Assembly: GCA_021014945.1 (NCBI GenBank)
Contig: MU266529.1
Span: forward strand, 1 to 52,456
Direction of reading: 5' to 3'
DNA: 52,456 bases
Origin: Leucogyrophana mollusca
Lineage: Eukaryota; Basidiomycota; Agaricomycetes; Boletales
Made by a program: the position numbers and the translations under genes. The notes beneath the pieces are model-generated. The model made no database searches. It saw nothing but the letters and a program-made list of their open reading frames with translations, and was not told the DNA's origin. Positions 24,144 to 34,900 of the stretch are shown piece after piece (position 1 is the first letter of the stretch; the number at the start of each line of letters is the position of its first letter).

Positions 24144-25536
24144 GCAAGCAGTCGTGAGTTTTCCTTGGCCCTCGATGTAGATTTGGTGATCATATTCGGG
24201 GGGTCTATTTATTTCCCAGGCAGCCTCAGCGCCCATTTCAAGTTGTCTCGATCTTTAGCCTCGGATTTTTAAAAGCTAAACGACCAGCTATTCCCGCCAC
24301 ATAGCTCTGCCACGACATCCCGGGTGGTAGCTAGTTCGTGTAAGGCAAAGCTAGGTCACCGTATCCAGGCCAAGTCCGGTAGTCCAATATAACAGGATCA
24401 GTGCACTCAAAGGTCATCGTTCTGGGGAGTAGCTTTCTCCCCTCCGGGCCGTCGCCAAGGCTCCCTCACCGACGCAGGACCCCCCAAAACAAGCTACTGC
24501 TGTTAAGCGTGCGAGCGCACAGGCTTCCCTCTCAGAACGCGGCCAGCGCCGCGACGCCGTTATGGAACATCCAGTGAATCATATAATCTATCTCTTAAAT
24601 TCGCCCAAGATGTGCATATTTTATATTTCGATTCCGGCCGTCTTCGTCACCATACGCACAAATCAGCACATAAGACCTATAAAACCAGCTCCCAAGTTCG
24701 GTCTACTAGAAGTCGCCGAGCGCCTGGCCGCCTTCTGCAACAACATCTTAAGCACAGCTTATTAGATCAAAACACCTAACCGAGACTGCTCTTCGCGATT
24801 TTTGGGGACACAGACAACAAAACAGGGTTGATAAAACCCTTCAGTTGAATTGCGGCCTGCGAACCGACACCGACGTGCGCCATTTTGTAATTCAATTCAC
24901 AAGGGAGTGGGGATAGTGGTGGGAAGGGAATTGACTTGGAGCACCGGCTTCGACAACCGGTCTGTGACTCCATGTAATTCCCACTTCCCGCTAGTCGATG
25001 CCTGCTGAGTGATGCTATTAGCTGGGACTTATGAAGCCTGAGGGGACTTCAAAAGAGGTTTTGATCTCCCCGCCGCTCTTATAAATAGTCACGCACTCCC
25101 AATGGAATTCATAAATTGAAGCACGTGACATAGACACTGCTGCTGCTGCTCGTCGAGACTTGGATGCAGATCATGACTATATACTTCGGCTAAGTTGGCT
25201 CAGGCTCCCATGGATGAAGTTGAATTCGAATCCACGAGCGTCTGCCTTTTCTTCCCAAAACTGACCATTCAAATTGTATCGTCTAGTACTGAACGGAGCT
25301 AATCGTTCCAAGTCATGCCAGCAACTTACCTCACCTCATTAAATCCGGAATCTGTGCTGCCAGTAGGCTTACGGAATCAAACGACACCATGGGTCATCGC
25401 CGCCTTCTGGCAATTATACAAAAGCCTCCTCAGGCCCATATTTCCCCGCTTGCTTTTTTCTCCCTCGAAGCCAACGCATTGACAGCTGATTAACGCAAAG
25501 CTCTAGGTGTCAGCCCCCCGGTTCGCATGCACGCCT
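24144..25536. other. Long intergenic region upstream of the DUF6534 gene
   Basis: No gene is supported in these 1.4 kb. Visible features are a TATAAATA at about 25080, a CACGTGAC E-box-like site near 25123, a short CTG repeat near 25140, and a TATACAAA at about 25415, which is the best candidate core promoter for the gene starting at 25537. The ORF at 24562-24765 has no recognisable content. Confidence 0.45.
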
Positions 25537-27439
25537 ATGTCTGAGCCCCCTGCTGACCTATGGGGTCCATCATTCGTGGGTGAGCCACTCCCGTTCAGCG
25601 TCCCATCTTACCACTCAAAGAGTGTCATCTTCAAGGCCTTGCGATCGCCCTGACGTGAGTTTCTTTTTCGAAACAATGTAACGCACCTTTCAACCCAGAA
25701 CTGCATTCGATTAGAATGTATGGTGTGGCTGTGGGCCAGTTTGTTTACTACGTGCACTCCTTCCCGAGTTCCATCGAATTAAAATCCTTGAAGGCTTTCG
25801 TGAGCTTTATATAAATCCATGTCTCCACAGTTCAGCTCACGCTCTTATAGGTATTGTTGGTTTTGTGAGATCAGCATTTTTCAAGCCGTCTTCGGGCTGC
25901 AGTGTTCGGTCATAATTTTTACATCGCCTTTTCTAGCATTATGGATACAGTCCATATGTATGTTACTGCGACCTTTTTCTGGATGATGCTCATCTCGGGG
26001 CACAACTCATTTGCCCGTATACTCGACTTGCCCTGGTGAGTCTCTTACAATTCACTGGCATCCCGCTCATATGGGCACCATAGGCAGCTGACAGTAAGCA
26101 TCGCCGTATATCTCTCCGGATTTCGACTCATCAGCAAGGAACATTACCCCCCTCGAAGGTGATGATACAGCTCTGCGTATGTTGTTTTGGATGCGTTCGA
26201 TATATTGTTGTGCACTTAAACAGCTCCCCAGTATTGCACCACCTTTATCGTGCAAAGGTAGCTATTCCCACGGCACGTGGTCTTCAGCGCGTCTGACCTT
26301 CCTTTCGAATTAGCTTTTATGCTCATAGGGTTTGGATAAGTAAGTCACAGTCAGCGGAGTCTACAGTCCCACATGAACTGACACCACGCGCTAGTTAGTG
26401 GGAGAAACAAGTCCGTCACGACGTTGGTCGTAAGCAGTTTCATAAGAGTATTTATTGCACGAGGATGACTTTATCGTACAGTTTGGGATGGCTACTGCAC
26501 AGATGGGTGAGCTTCTAAAACCTGCCACATGTACCGTTCTCATTACTTCCAGTCGTTGGGACGAGTATGTATCCCATCCTTCATTTAGTCTTCGCCACAC
26601 TGAATTCATGGTGTTGTACAAGTGTGTGTCTCAATAGGGTGAGTGGGTGATCTGGTTTCGGTAGTCGCTGCTCACGCTAGTGCAGGATACGAAAGCAAAG
26701 CGTAGACGACATCTTCAGCTCTAGGGTTTGAATCTCCATTGGTTCCTTGGGCTCGCTGAAATCGACTAAATGCTCTGTAGCTTTCGGGTGCGGGAGCGCT
26801 ACTTAGCGTGTTCTGTGATACGCTCATCACAGGGGCCGTCTTCTTCTATCTGCACCCAAGGCGGTGGGGAATTCGCCGGTATGTGACCTTGCGTCTGACG
26901 AAAGCCCCTGGTTGATGTGGACCGTACACGCTTTCAGCAAAGAATCGGTCTTCCGGCATCTCACTCGCATCTTCATACAGATGGGGCTCCTCACATGGTG
27001 AGTTTGGAGATCCTTTCTCAGTCTATGATATCGTACTCAATGACTTCATCAGTCTGACGTCGTTGTTGATGTTCGTCCTAGTATGTTTTACCGACCCTCA
27101 TATTCGAATACTAGACTCATTGATCATCACAGTATTGCGTTCAAGGTAACAAACTTTATACTGGGGGTCCAGGGGTGGTTCTCAGCAAGTGTGAGTCGTT
27201 GTTATGCCCTCGAGCGCTCCTCAAATCCTAAGTGAAACTATCAGCCTACGTCAATTCGTTGTTGGCAGTGTATGTTCATTTCACGTGCGAAGCTTTACCC
27301 AGCTCTTACCCTTCTCCTCAGCCTCAATGCAAGGAAGACTATGCGCGAACGTCGACAAGCACCGGTCTCTACGATCGAGCTCCCTACGATACAGGTATCG
27401 ACGGGTACCGACACTACATCGTCTAGTGCCCCTGATTAG
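25537..27439 (+). CDS. DUF6534-family seven-helix membrane protein, micro-exon gene
   Basis: This family of integral membrane proteins is expanded in Agaricomycetes; its function is unknown. No exon is long, so the gene is invisible as an ORF. Exons I can join in frame: 25537-25579, 25636-25654, 25715-25799, 25851-25864 (14 bases), 25937-26035, 26084-26093 (10 bases), 26135-26176, 26232-26257, 26329-26339 (11 bases), 26395-26429, 26482-26506, then a gap near 26550-26740 I could not resolve, then 26781-26878, 26938-26997, 27053-27080, 27133-27190, 27245-27269 and 27322-27439. Family landmarks appear in order: LAIALTMYGVAVGQFVYYV, LLVFIMDTVHMYV, CTTFIVQRVWIISGRN, LLSVFCDTLITGAVFFYL, FRHLTRIFIQMGLLTCLT and SKSYVNSLLAVLNARK. 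The C-terminal tail is Ser/Thr-rich and ends SSSAPD, TAG at 27437-27439. Confidence 0.82.
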
Positions 27440-27785
27440 CTCATGTTAAAACGAGTGAAACCTACATATTCGACCATCAGGCCTGTAGATACATGGGCAA
27501 CCCCCTCCCCGTGGCTCACTGGCACCAAATTGCCTTTATGTTATACGTTCCGTACAATAATCCGGGAACCTCTACTGTGGTCTATACCAACTCCCTACGT
27601 GTATCGGTGTGTGATGGACAAATTCCAGGTCTGAGTCTTCGCAGTGTATGCTGGAATGTTCTGGAGCCCAACTCTTGACTTAAACCACGTCGATCGCTAA
27701 CTGCCACCTCTTGCCACCTGCTTTCGAAGCAGTGCACTCTCTTCTAAGTTTTAGTTTCATCTAAATTCTGCGATCATATTTCAAG
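27440..27785. other. Intergenic between the DUF6534 gene and aha1
   Basis: Both flanking genes are on the plus strand, so this holds the 3' end of one and the promoter of the next. A short palindrome, GCTTTCGAAGC, lies near 27721. TTC/GAA units around it are weakly reminiscent of a heat-shock element, but spacing is poor and I do not assign one. Confidence 0.4.
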
Positions 27786-29361
27786 ATGTCGATGCCCTCC
27801 AGCACCGCGAACTGGCACTGGAAAAATAAAAACGTGTCACCCTGGGCGAAGACTTGGTTCGAGCGCGAGCTGACAACGATTGTGGTTCAAAACGATGGCT
27901 CAGAAGAGAAGGTCGCGATCTCTTCTGTGAGAGAAGTGGACGGTGATGTCGAGCTCGGACAGCGCAAGTCGAAGTACGTTTCAATCGATTCTTAGGCGGA
28001 CTTCTTTCATGTGCTAAAGAAACACACTGACCTGCAAATCTAGATTGATCACAATCTATGATTGCAGAGTAGTGCTGGACTGGTCGGGCACCGCAAGCGA
28101 TGGTAGTGAAGTTAGCGGAAAGGTCACCATTCCAGAGGTCTCGCATGAAATTACCCTGGACGGGCTTTCCGATTACGTTGTATGTTCCAAGTCGCTGCGT
28201 GAGTGGTGGCCGCGCTGATCTCACCCCAACCTTTGCACAGTACGAATGGTCTCTCAAGACGGCCTCCAGTCCTGCAGTTGACGCGCTTTTAGCTTTCGCC
28301 AAAGCTCGCTTGCCTGTCGCACTCGAGGCTAAGTTCGCTGAATTCCCTGTTGCACTCATCGATACCCATGGTAAGGATCTCACCGTGAGTGGTGAGCCGA
28401 GCCGCACGGGGACACCTGCACCAGCGTCTGCTCCGACCGCGACGACATCGACGTCGGCCTCTACGGCCGGCTCAGCTCCCACCAAAGCTGCACCCGTGAA
28501 GAAGACTCAGGTGAACACATCGACTGTGGTCAAGGAAGCGACGTTTATGGCTGCCGCGGATGATTTATTTGGGCTCCTGACTGACGAGAAACGCATTCCG
28601 TCGTGGACACGTGCACCAGCGCAGGTAGGTGCTCCTCGTTCAGGCATTTGCATGCCTTATAGATGTGTAGGCTTACGGTCCGATACCATTCACTTTTTTG
28701 TCTGGTATTATGCATTGCATTGCATGCGTGTAGTCGTCCGCACAGCCAGATACTGAGTATTCGTTGTTCGGCGGGGGTGTCAAGGGCAAGTACATTTCCC
28801 TCACGCCAGGCAAGAAGATTGTGCAAACCTGGGCTTTGCAAAGCCCGACATGGCCTTCAGGTGGGCAGTCTCCTTTTTAGTCTGTGAACTAGTCTAACGA
28901 TGGGTAACTCGAAATACCGCACCTCTCAACAACATTGTTGGGCCCATAGGACATGCTGCAACACTGACCACCACGCTGGAACAGTCCTCTGACTCGACGA
29001 AAGTGACATTTACACTCGACGGTGTGCCGAAAGGCTTGGAAGACGAGCTCACGCGAAACTTGGAGGGATATTAGTGAGTGTTGAGTCCGCATGCTTGGGA
29101 CCCGGATCATACTGACACGGTCGTCTGTACAGCGTACATGGGCTCAAGTCAATCGGGTATGTACAACTCATTGTGTCCCCTTCATATTCCGCACCTCCGC
29201 AACTACCATCCCGTACACATGTGCCTTCGAGACCGAAGAGCAGTACCTCGAGCTCGAATGCGACCACCGCAGTAGCCATTGCCGTCATCGTGCTCGTCGC
29301 AGCATTCGCCCTACCATACCTCTCCGTCCCTGTTATCCCGCTCCGCTCTTCTGCGAAGTAA
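27786..29361 (+). CDS. aha1: Aha1, activator of Hsp90 ATPase, with C-terminal hydrophobic segment
   Basis: Aha1 binds Hsp90 and stimulates its ATPase. The N-terminal domain starts at ATG 27786 with the family NWHW motif (TANWHWKNKNVSPWAKTWF) and continues over two introns to the helix ALLAFAKARLPVALEAKFAE. A Thr/Ser/Pro/Ala linker follows (about 28390-28510), then the AHSA1 domain: FMAAADDLFGLLTDEKRIPS, FGGGVKGKYISLTPGKKIVQ with TWALQSPTWPSGH, and LEDELTRNLEGYYVHGLKSIG. Instead of ending there, the frame continues through a Ser/Pro-rich stretch to a strongly hydrophobic run (AVAIAVIVLVAAFALPYL) and stops at 29359-29361. An in-frame 87-base optional intron (29157-29243) would shorten the spacer but keep the hydrophobic tail. 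About 380 residues in total, slightly longer than usual. Confidence 0.92.
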
Positions 29362-29855
29362 CTTGTTGTCGTTGTTATGCTTATGCTGATAATTCTATGC
29401 TTTGCTGGGTTTGCTTTGATATAGGTTGGGCACCGTTCTCTGACGTCGCTCAGCTTCGACCGGCGCCGTATGCGTGGATTGAATGCAAGAACCAATAATT
29501 AACTCAAGGGGATTACGAGTAGGGATTGGGGGGCCAGCGCCTTGGGGGGACTCATGCAATAAGATAAATAGTAGTTGGAGAATCTTTGCAATGTACGGGC
29601 ATGTAGAAGCAGATGCTAGAAGAAATAGAATTCGAATGTACTATCAATGGTACCAATATGCTCCTCTCGTCGTAGATTCTCGAGGCTCGAGGTCTTCGCT
29701 TCACAAAGCAAGGACCCCAAAAGCTCATAAGACAAGCGGGACCCCGAATTCAACAAATTTGGCGCCACTTCTGTTCGTTGCTGTTTTGAGCTTTCACTTC
29801 ACTTGAAGTTCGTCGTCCTTTTCGCTTTCCTTACCTTCCTCGAAACTCGAACGCC
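29362..29855. other. Intergenic between aha1 and cdc10
   Basis: This holds the aha1 3' untranslated region and the cdc10 promoter. No box or gene stands out apart from an A/G-rich patch around 29560-29640. The ORF at 29483-29806 has no motif. Confidence 0.45.
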
Positions 29856-31154
29856 ATGGCCGCAGCAGCTGTTGAAGAAATCCGCGCGACTTCATACGTC
29901 GGTTTTGACTCTATCACGCAGCAGATTGAGCACAAGCTTTTGAAGCGTGGCTTCCAGTTCAATGTCATCGTTGCTGGTGCGTAGTTACAGTCTGGCGAGG
30001 TTCTCCGTGGAGTAAATAATTTATCTGTGGGCTGGTGATAGGACAAACTGGGCTTGGGAAGTCGACCTTGATCAACACTATTTTTGCGTCGCATTTAATC
30101 GACTCGAAGGGTCGTTTGGAGGCGGACGACCCAGTCAGGCAGACGACGGAGATTCAGGCGGTCTCGCATGGTGCGTTTAATTTTTGATGAGTTTTCTCCT
30201 GTGGTTGGGTGCTATGTTGATGTGTAACGTGTTAGTCATCGTGGAAAATGGCGTCAAGCTGCGTTTGAACATCGTGGACACGCCCGGGTACGGTGATCAG
30301 GTCAACAACGAGAACTGGTACGTACTTTCTCGTTGGATTTGTTCTTCAAGGCGTCTGATTTAATTATGCGTGTAGCTGGGACCCCATTGTGAAGTACATC
30401 AAGGACCAGCACAGCGCGTATCTGCGCAAGGAGCTCACTGCTATGCGTGACCGATACATCCAGGACACGCGTATCCACTGCTGCTTGTACTTCATCAACC
30501 CTACCGGGCACTCGTTGCGTGCCATTGACGTGATTGTAATGAAGAAACTGAGCGAGGTTGTCAACGTCGTGCCCGTCATCGCGAAGGCCGACAGTTTGAC
30601 GCTCGAGGAGAGGGAGGCGTTCAAGCAGAAGGTGGGTTGTGATATTACGTGGTTGATGATCCGCGAGTTTATGTTTCATGCACTTAGATTCGCGCTGAGC
30701 TCGTCTATAACAACATTCGCCTCTACCCGTTCGACACTGATGAAAATGATGACGAGGAGATCCAGCTCAACGAGTCCATCAGGGTACGATGAATTTTGCA
30801 TTTCACGAGGTCACGTGCTCAAAAGGCATCCAGAGCATGATTCCATTTGCTGTTGTCGGTTCAGAGCGCAGCGTAACCATTGATGGGAAATCGGTTCGCG
30901 GACGTAAGAACCGTTGGGGCGTGGTAAACGTCGAAGACGAGAGCCATTGCGAATTCATGCACCTGCGAAACTTCCTCACAAGGTATGTGAATTCACTTGG
31001 CGACGTACGCAGCTCTTTAACATGTGCTTGTGACAGGACACACCTGCAGGACCTCATTGAGACGACTGCGCAGATCCACTACGAGGCATTCCGTTCGAAA
31101 CAACTCCTTGCGCTCAAAGAGGGTGTTCAGCAACGACCTCCGACCAGTCAATAG
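29856..31154 (+). CDS. cdc10: Septin, Cdc10 type
   Basis: Septins are GTP-binding proteins that assemble into filaments at the septum and bud neck. This one starts at ATG 29856 with a short N-terminus and then ATSYVGFDSITQQIEHKLLK, followed by the P-loop AGQTGLGKST in FNVIVAGQTGLGKSTLINT, the FASHLIDS stretch, the G3 motif IVDTPGYGDQVNN and the G4 motif VIAKADSLT. The septin unique element follows (RGRKNRWGVVNVEDESHCEF). The protein ends soon afterwards (KEGVQQRPPTSQ, TAG 31152-31154) with no C-terminal coiled coil. The short N-terminus, the FASHLIDS sequence and the missing coiled coil together point to Cdc10 rather than Cdc3, Cdc11 or Cdc12. About 320 residues. Confidence 0.93.
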
Positions 31155-31952
31155 AGGTCTAATTTTTCCTCTAATTCTGATGTGCGTAATGATCATTACC
31201 AACTCCCCCATCTTCGGCATTTAATCCTCCGTGCAGTAAAAATTACGATACCCTCTTTGTCCCACGTCGAAGTTCGCGCGTGACCGTACTGCACTCGTTT
31301 GTCTTGTCTCCCTTGGATAATGGCTTGCCTTTTCTTCGTACAATGTTGTTCCGGCTGATCTCATCGTAGTCTCCACCTTCCTTTACGCTTGAACCCTACC
31401 CTATAAATCCATTTTGCTCCGGTTTCATCATCCGTGACAGTCGTACCTGTGTGAAACCAGGTATCAGATAAAGAAGGCACTTCCGTCGGCAGAAATAAAC
31501 TGCCTCGGGATGGTCCTCGGGTGCAAGAAGCTCGGACCGCTTAAGGTTTTTGGCCTCAGTGTTAGAGTAAACGCAAGGGCCATGCAAGGGCCATATGCTC
31601 ATCATGCTGCGATGTCCATAGAGGCAAAGCTACGCAGCCCGCCAAGACATAGGTAGCTAGCGAGCATTTTTTTTCTCGATTTTTTCTGGCCATAGTTACG
31701 CACCAGCAAGCAAGGGATTGGATGATGATTGGTAAGTGACTAAGTCAGGTGGACGTGGGCCGTCCAGTCGGAATTCGGCTTAGGGCGTGGGTAGGAGTGA
31801 AGCCGGGACACAGTCATCATCGCTCCTTTGGCGCCGCAGTGCCCCATTCCAGCCACCATCAAGACATGCTGGTCTGATATCATTCCCAGCTTTCTTAAAG
31901 CTCCATCTTTCTTTCTGGTCCCATTCAACCCCAGGCTTGCGGTGAGCTCACA
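31155..31952. other. Intergenic between cdc10 and the P4-ATPase gene
   Basis: No gene is supported. Visible are a short direct repeat (GCAAGGGCCAT twice, near 31572-31593) and T-rich tracts around 31660-31690 that could be promoter elements of the downstream flippase gene. An antisense ORF (31740-32123) overlaps the flippase start and has no motif. Confidence 0.45.
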
Positions 31953-34900
31953 ATGGCCAAGCGTCGTACCGGAATCGCCGCCTGGTACGACAAGGTTGTA
32001 AACTTCAACGTAGAGTCGCTTTTTACCCGCCGTAGAGCGCCTGGGCCTCCGCGCACCGTTTACTTCAACCAGAACCTCCCAGAAAGTTATTTTGATGCCA
32101 AAGGAAAGCCGAAGAGTGAGCACGTCTACTGCACGAACCAGGTCATCACATCCAAGTACACCATCATCACGTTTCTCCCCCGGAATTTACTCGAGCAATT
32201 CAGAAGAATAGCTAACATGTACGTGCGCTTCCTTGACAACGCCTTACCCTCGGGAAACTTATAGGGTGATGTAGCTTCTTCGCATTCATTGCCATCCTCC
32301 AGTTCTTCCCCGAGTTCTCCACGATCTCACCGGGCCTCGTATTGATCCCCATCATCATCGTCCTGGGGATCACTGCCATCAAGGATGGTTACGAGGATAT
32401 CAAGCGCCACCAGTCTGACCGTAGCGTCAACCACTCGCAAGTGCGAGTCCTAGTAGCAGACGAATGGGTCAACCCTAACATAAATGGGAGTAAAAGCCGC
32501 ACTTTTGTTAGGGGCATTATTCCCAAGCGCGGAAGCTCGAAACGCCAGGACGTCAATAAAGACATTGAAGCTGATCCCAATGATGCTCCTTCACACAACC
32601 CTGCCATCGAGTTCGACGAATCGGATTCGATGACCGAAGGAGACCATCACCACATTTTCGGTCCCGACGAAAAGGTTAGCCGCCCTCACTGGCGGAAGAC
32701 ACTATGGGAAGACGTCCATGTCGGTGACTTCGTGAAGATCATGGACAATGAACCTATTCCAGCCGATGTTCTTATCTGCGCGACATCCGAAGAGGAGAAT
32801 GTTGCCTTCGTGGAGACGAAAAATCTCGATGGGGAGACGAACCTCAAGTCACGCAACGCCTCACAAGCTCTGGCTGACTTGCGTAGCGCGACGGAATGTG
32901 CAAGCAAGCTCAACTCGTTCTCAGTGGAATGCGATCGGCCAGATACCAACATGTATAGGTTGAACACGACCGTGACGCGGGGCACTGAGAAGACGCCCGC
33001 CGATCTCCAAACGGTGCTTCTCCGCGGCACAGTCCTACGGAACACCAAGTGGGCTATTGGTGTGGTACTTTACACCGGTGTTGACACGAAGATCATGATG
33101 AACGCTGGTGGCACTCCAAGTAAGCGGAGCAGGGTCGAGCGTCAAATGAACCCCCAGGTGTAAGTGTGCAACCTTTCCTTTTCTCACGACAGATATTTGA
33201 TTCTTGGACATCATTATAGCCTCTTCAACCTCGGACTGTTGGCAATCATGGGCATTGTCTGCGCCATAGCAGATTCAAAAATCGAGCAATACCAGTACCC
33301 AGAAGGTGCTCCGTGGCTATATAATGACGACGTTTCTTACGACAACCCCAAGGTTAATGGGATCATCACATGGGCTTTCGCCTGCATCACGTTTGTCCCC
33401 CGTCCTCACCCCATTTTGCAATACTCACAACCGACGTAGTTTTCAGAACGTTGTGCCTATCTCGCTGTATATCTCAATCGAAGCAGTCAAAACGTGTCAG
33501 GCGTTATGGATCTACTGGGATTATGATATTTTTTACAAGAAGACGGGCCAGGCGACGATCGCGAGGAGTTACAACTTATCCGATGACCTCGGTCAGATCG
33601 AGTACATATTCTCTGACAAGACTGGAACATTGACTCAGGCAAGATGATCCAAGAATAATTATAGCGCATGTACTCACACTTTTCATAGAACTCCATGGTT
33701 TTCAGACAGTGTTCTATTGGCGGCAGCGTTTACAGAGGCGACGAAGAGGAGGACGACTTCTCCGAGAAGAAAATTTCCGAGGGAGACGCAGGAGCTGCCC
33801 GAACGCCGAGTAACGACTCCTCTTTCGCATCTACATCCGCTGTACCCGCGCCAAATCGTAGCGTTGAAGCTGTCCCAGATCCTTTGGCCGCGGGGGCAGT
33901 TAAGCTGTCCACCGGTGTCCTCCGCCACTTCCGCGATGAAGCGCTTGCCAACGATCTTGCACGTGCTGTGGACGCTGAGCCAGACTCGGAGAACGCAGCA
34001 CAAGCTCGCGCGCTCAACGGCTTCTTCTCGGTCCTCGCACTTTGCCATACGGTGCTTACCGCCGTTGATCCCAAAACGGGCGCCATCGAATATAAGGCCC
34101 AGTCTCCCGACGAAGCTGCACTGGTACAGGCTGCTGCAGACGTAGGGTTCATTTTCCGTGGCAGAGAGAAAGAGACACTATTGCTCCAGACCCCATTCTC
34201 CAAGGAAATCGAGCGTTACGAGCTGCTGAATATCCTGGAGTTTACAAGCGCGAGGAAACGGATGAGTATAGTGGTTAGAAAGCTGGACGAGACAGACAAT
34301 CGACTATTTTTGTTGACCAAGGGCGCGGATAACGTGATCTTCGAACGTTTAAAGGCGGGCGGCGATGAGCTGAAGAAGACCACGGAAGAGCATCTGGATG
34401 AATTTGCACGTGATGGGCTGCGAACACTCACCCTTGCATACAAAGTTATACCAGGTCAGTCACAAATTCACGCTTTACTCAAACACTGTTTCACAACTGT
34501 TGCAGAGGACGAGTTTGAAGCGTGGAATGACCGCTACCACGAAGCATCCACTGCTCTAGAGAACCGCGAAGAAAAGATAGAAAACATTTGTGATCAGATG
34601 GAACAGGATCTGCGTTTGCTTGGTGCCACGGCTATTGAGGACCGTCTCCAAGATGGGGTACCAGAAACCATCGCAGATCTGAAGCTCGCTGGGATCAAGA
34701 TATGGGTGGCCACTGGGGATAAACTCGAAACTGCAATTGGTGAGCAAGCCGTTGGATCGTGGTGTAATTGCATTTACTGACCATGTGCAGCTATTGGACA
34801 TAGTACGAACCTGATCGCAGATGACTCAAACATCATCATCATTCGTGGTGGTAATGAACAGGGGGGTCGATCTGTTTACCAGCAAATGGTAACGGCAGTC

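Noticed and set aside
27715..27760. Possible heat-shock element upstream of aha1
   Set aside because: TTC and GAA units are present but not in the regular five-base alternation required; not distinguishable from chance.
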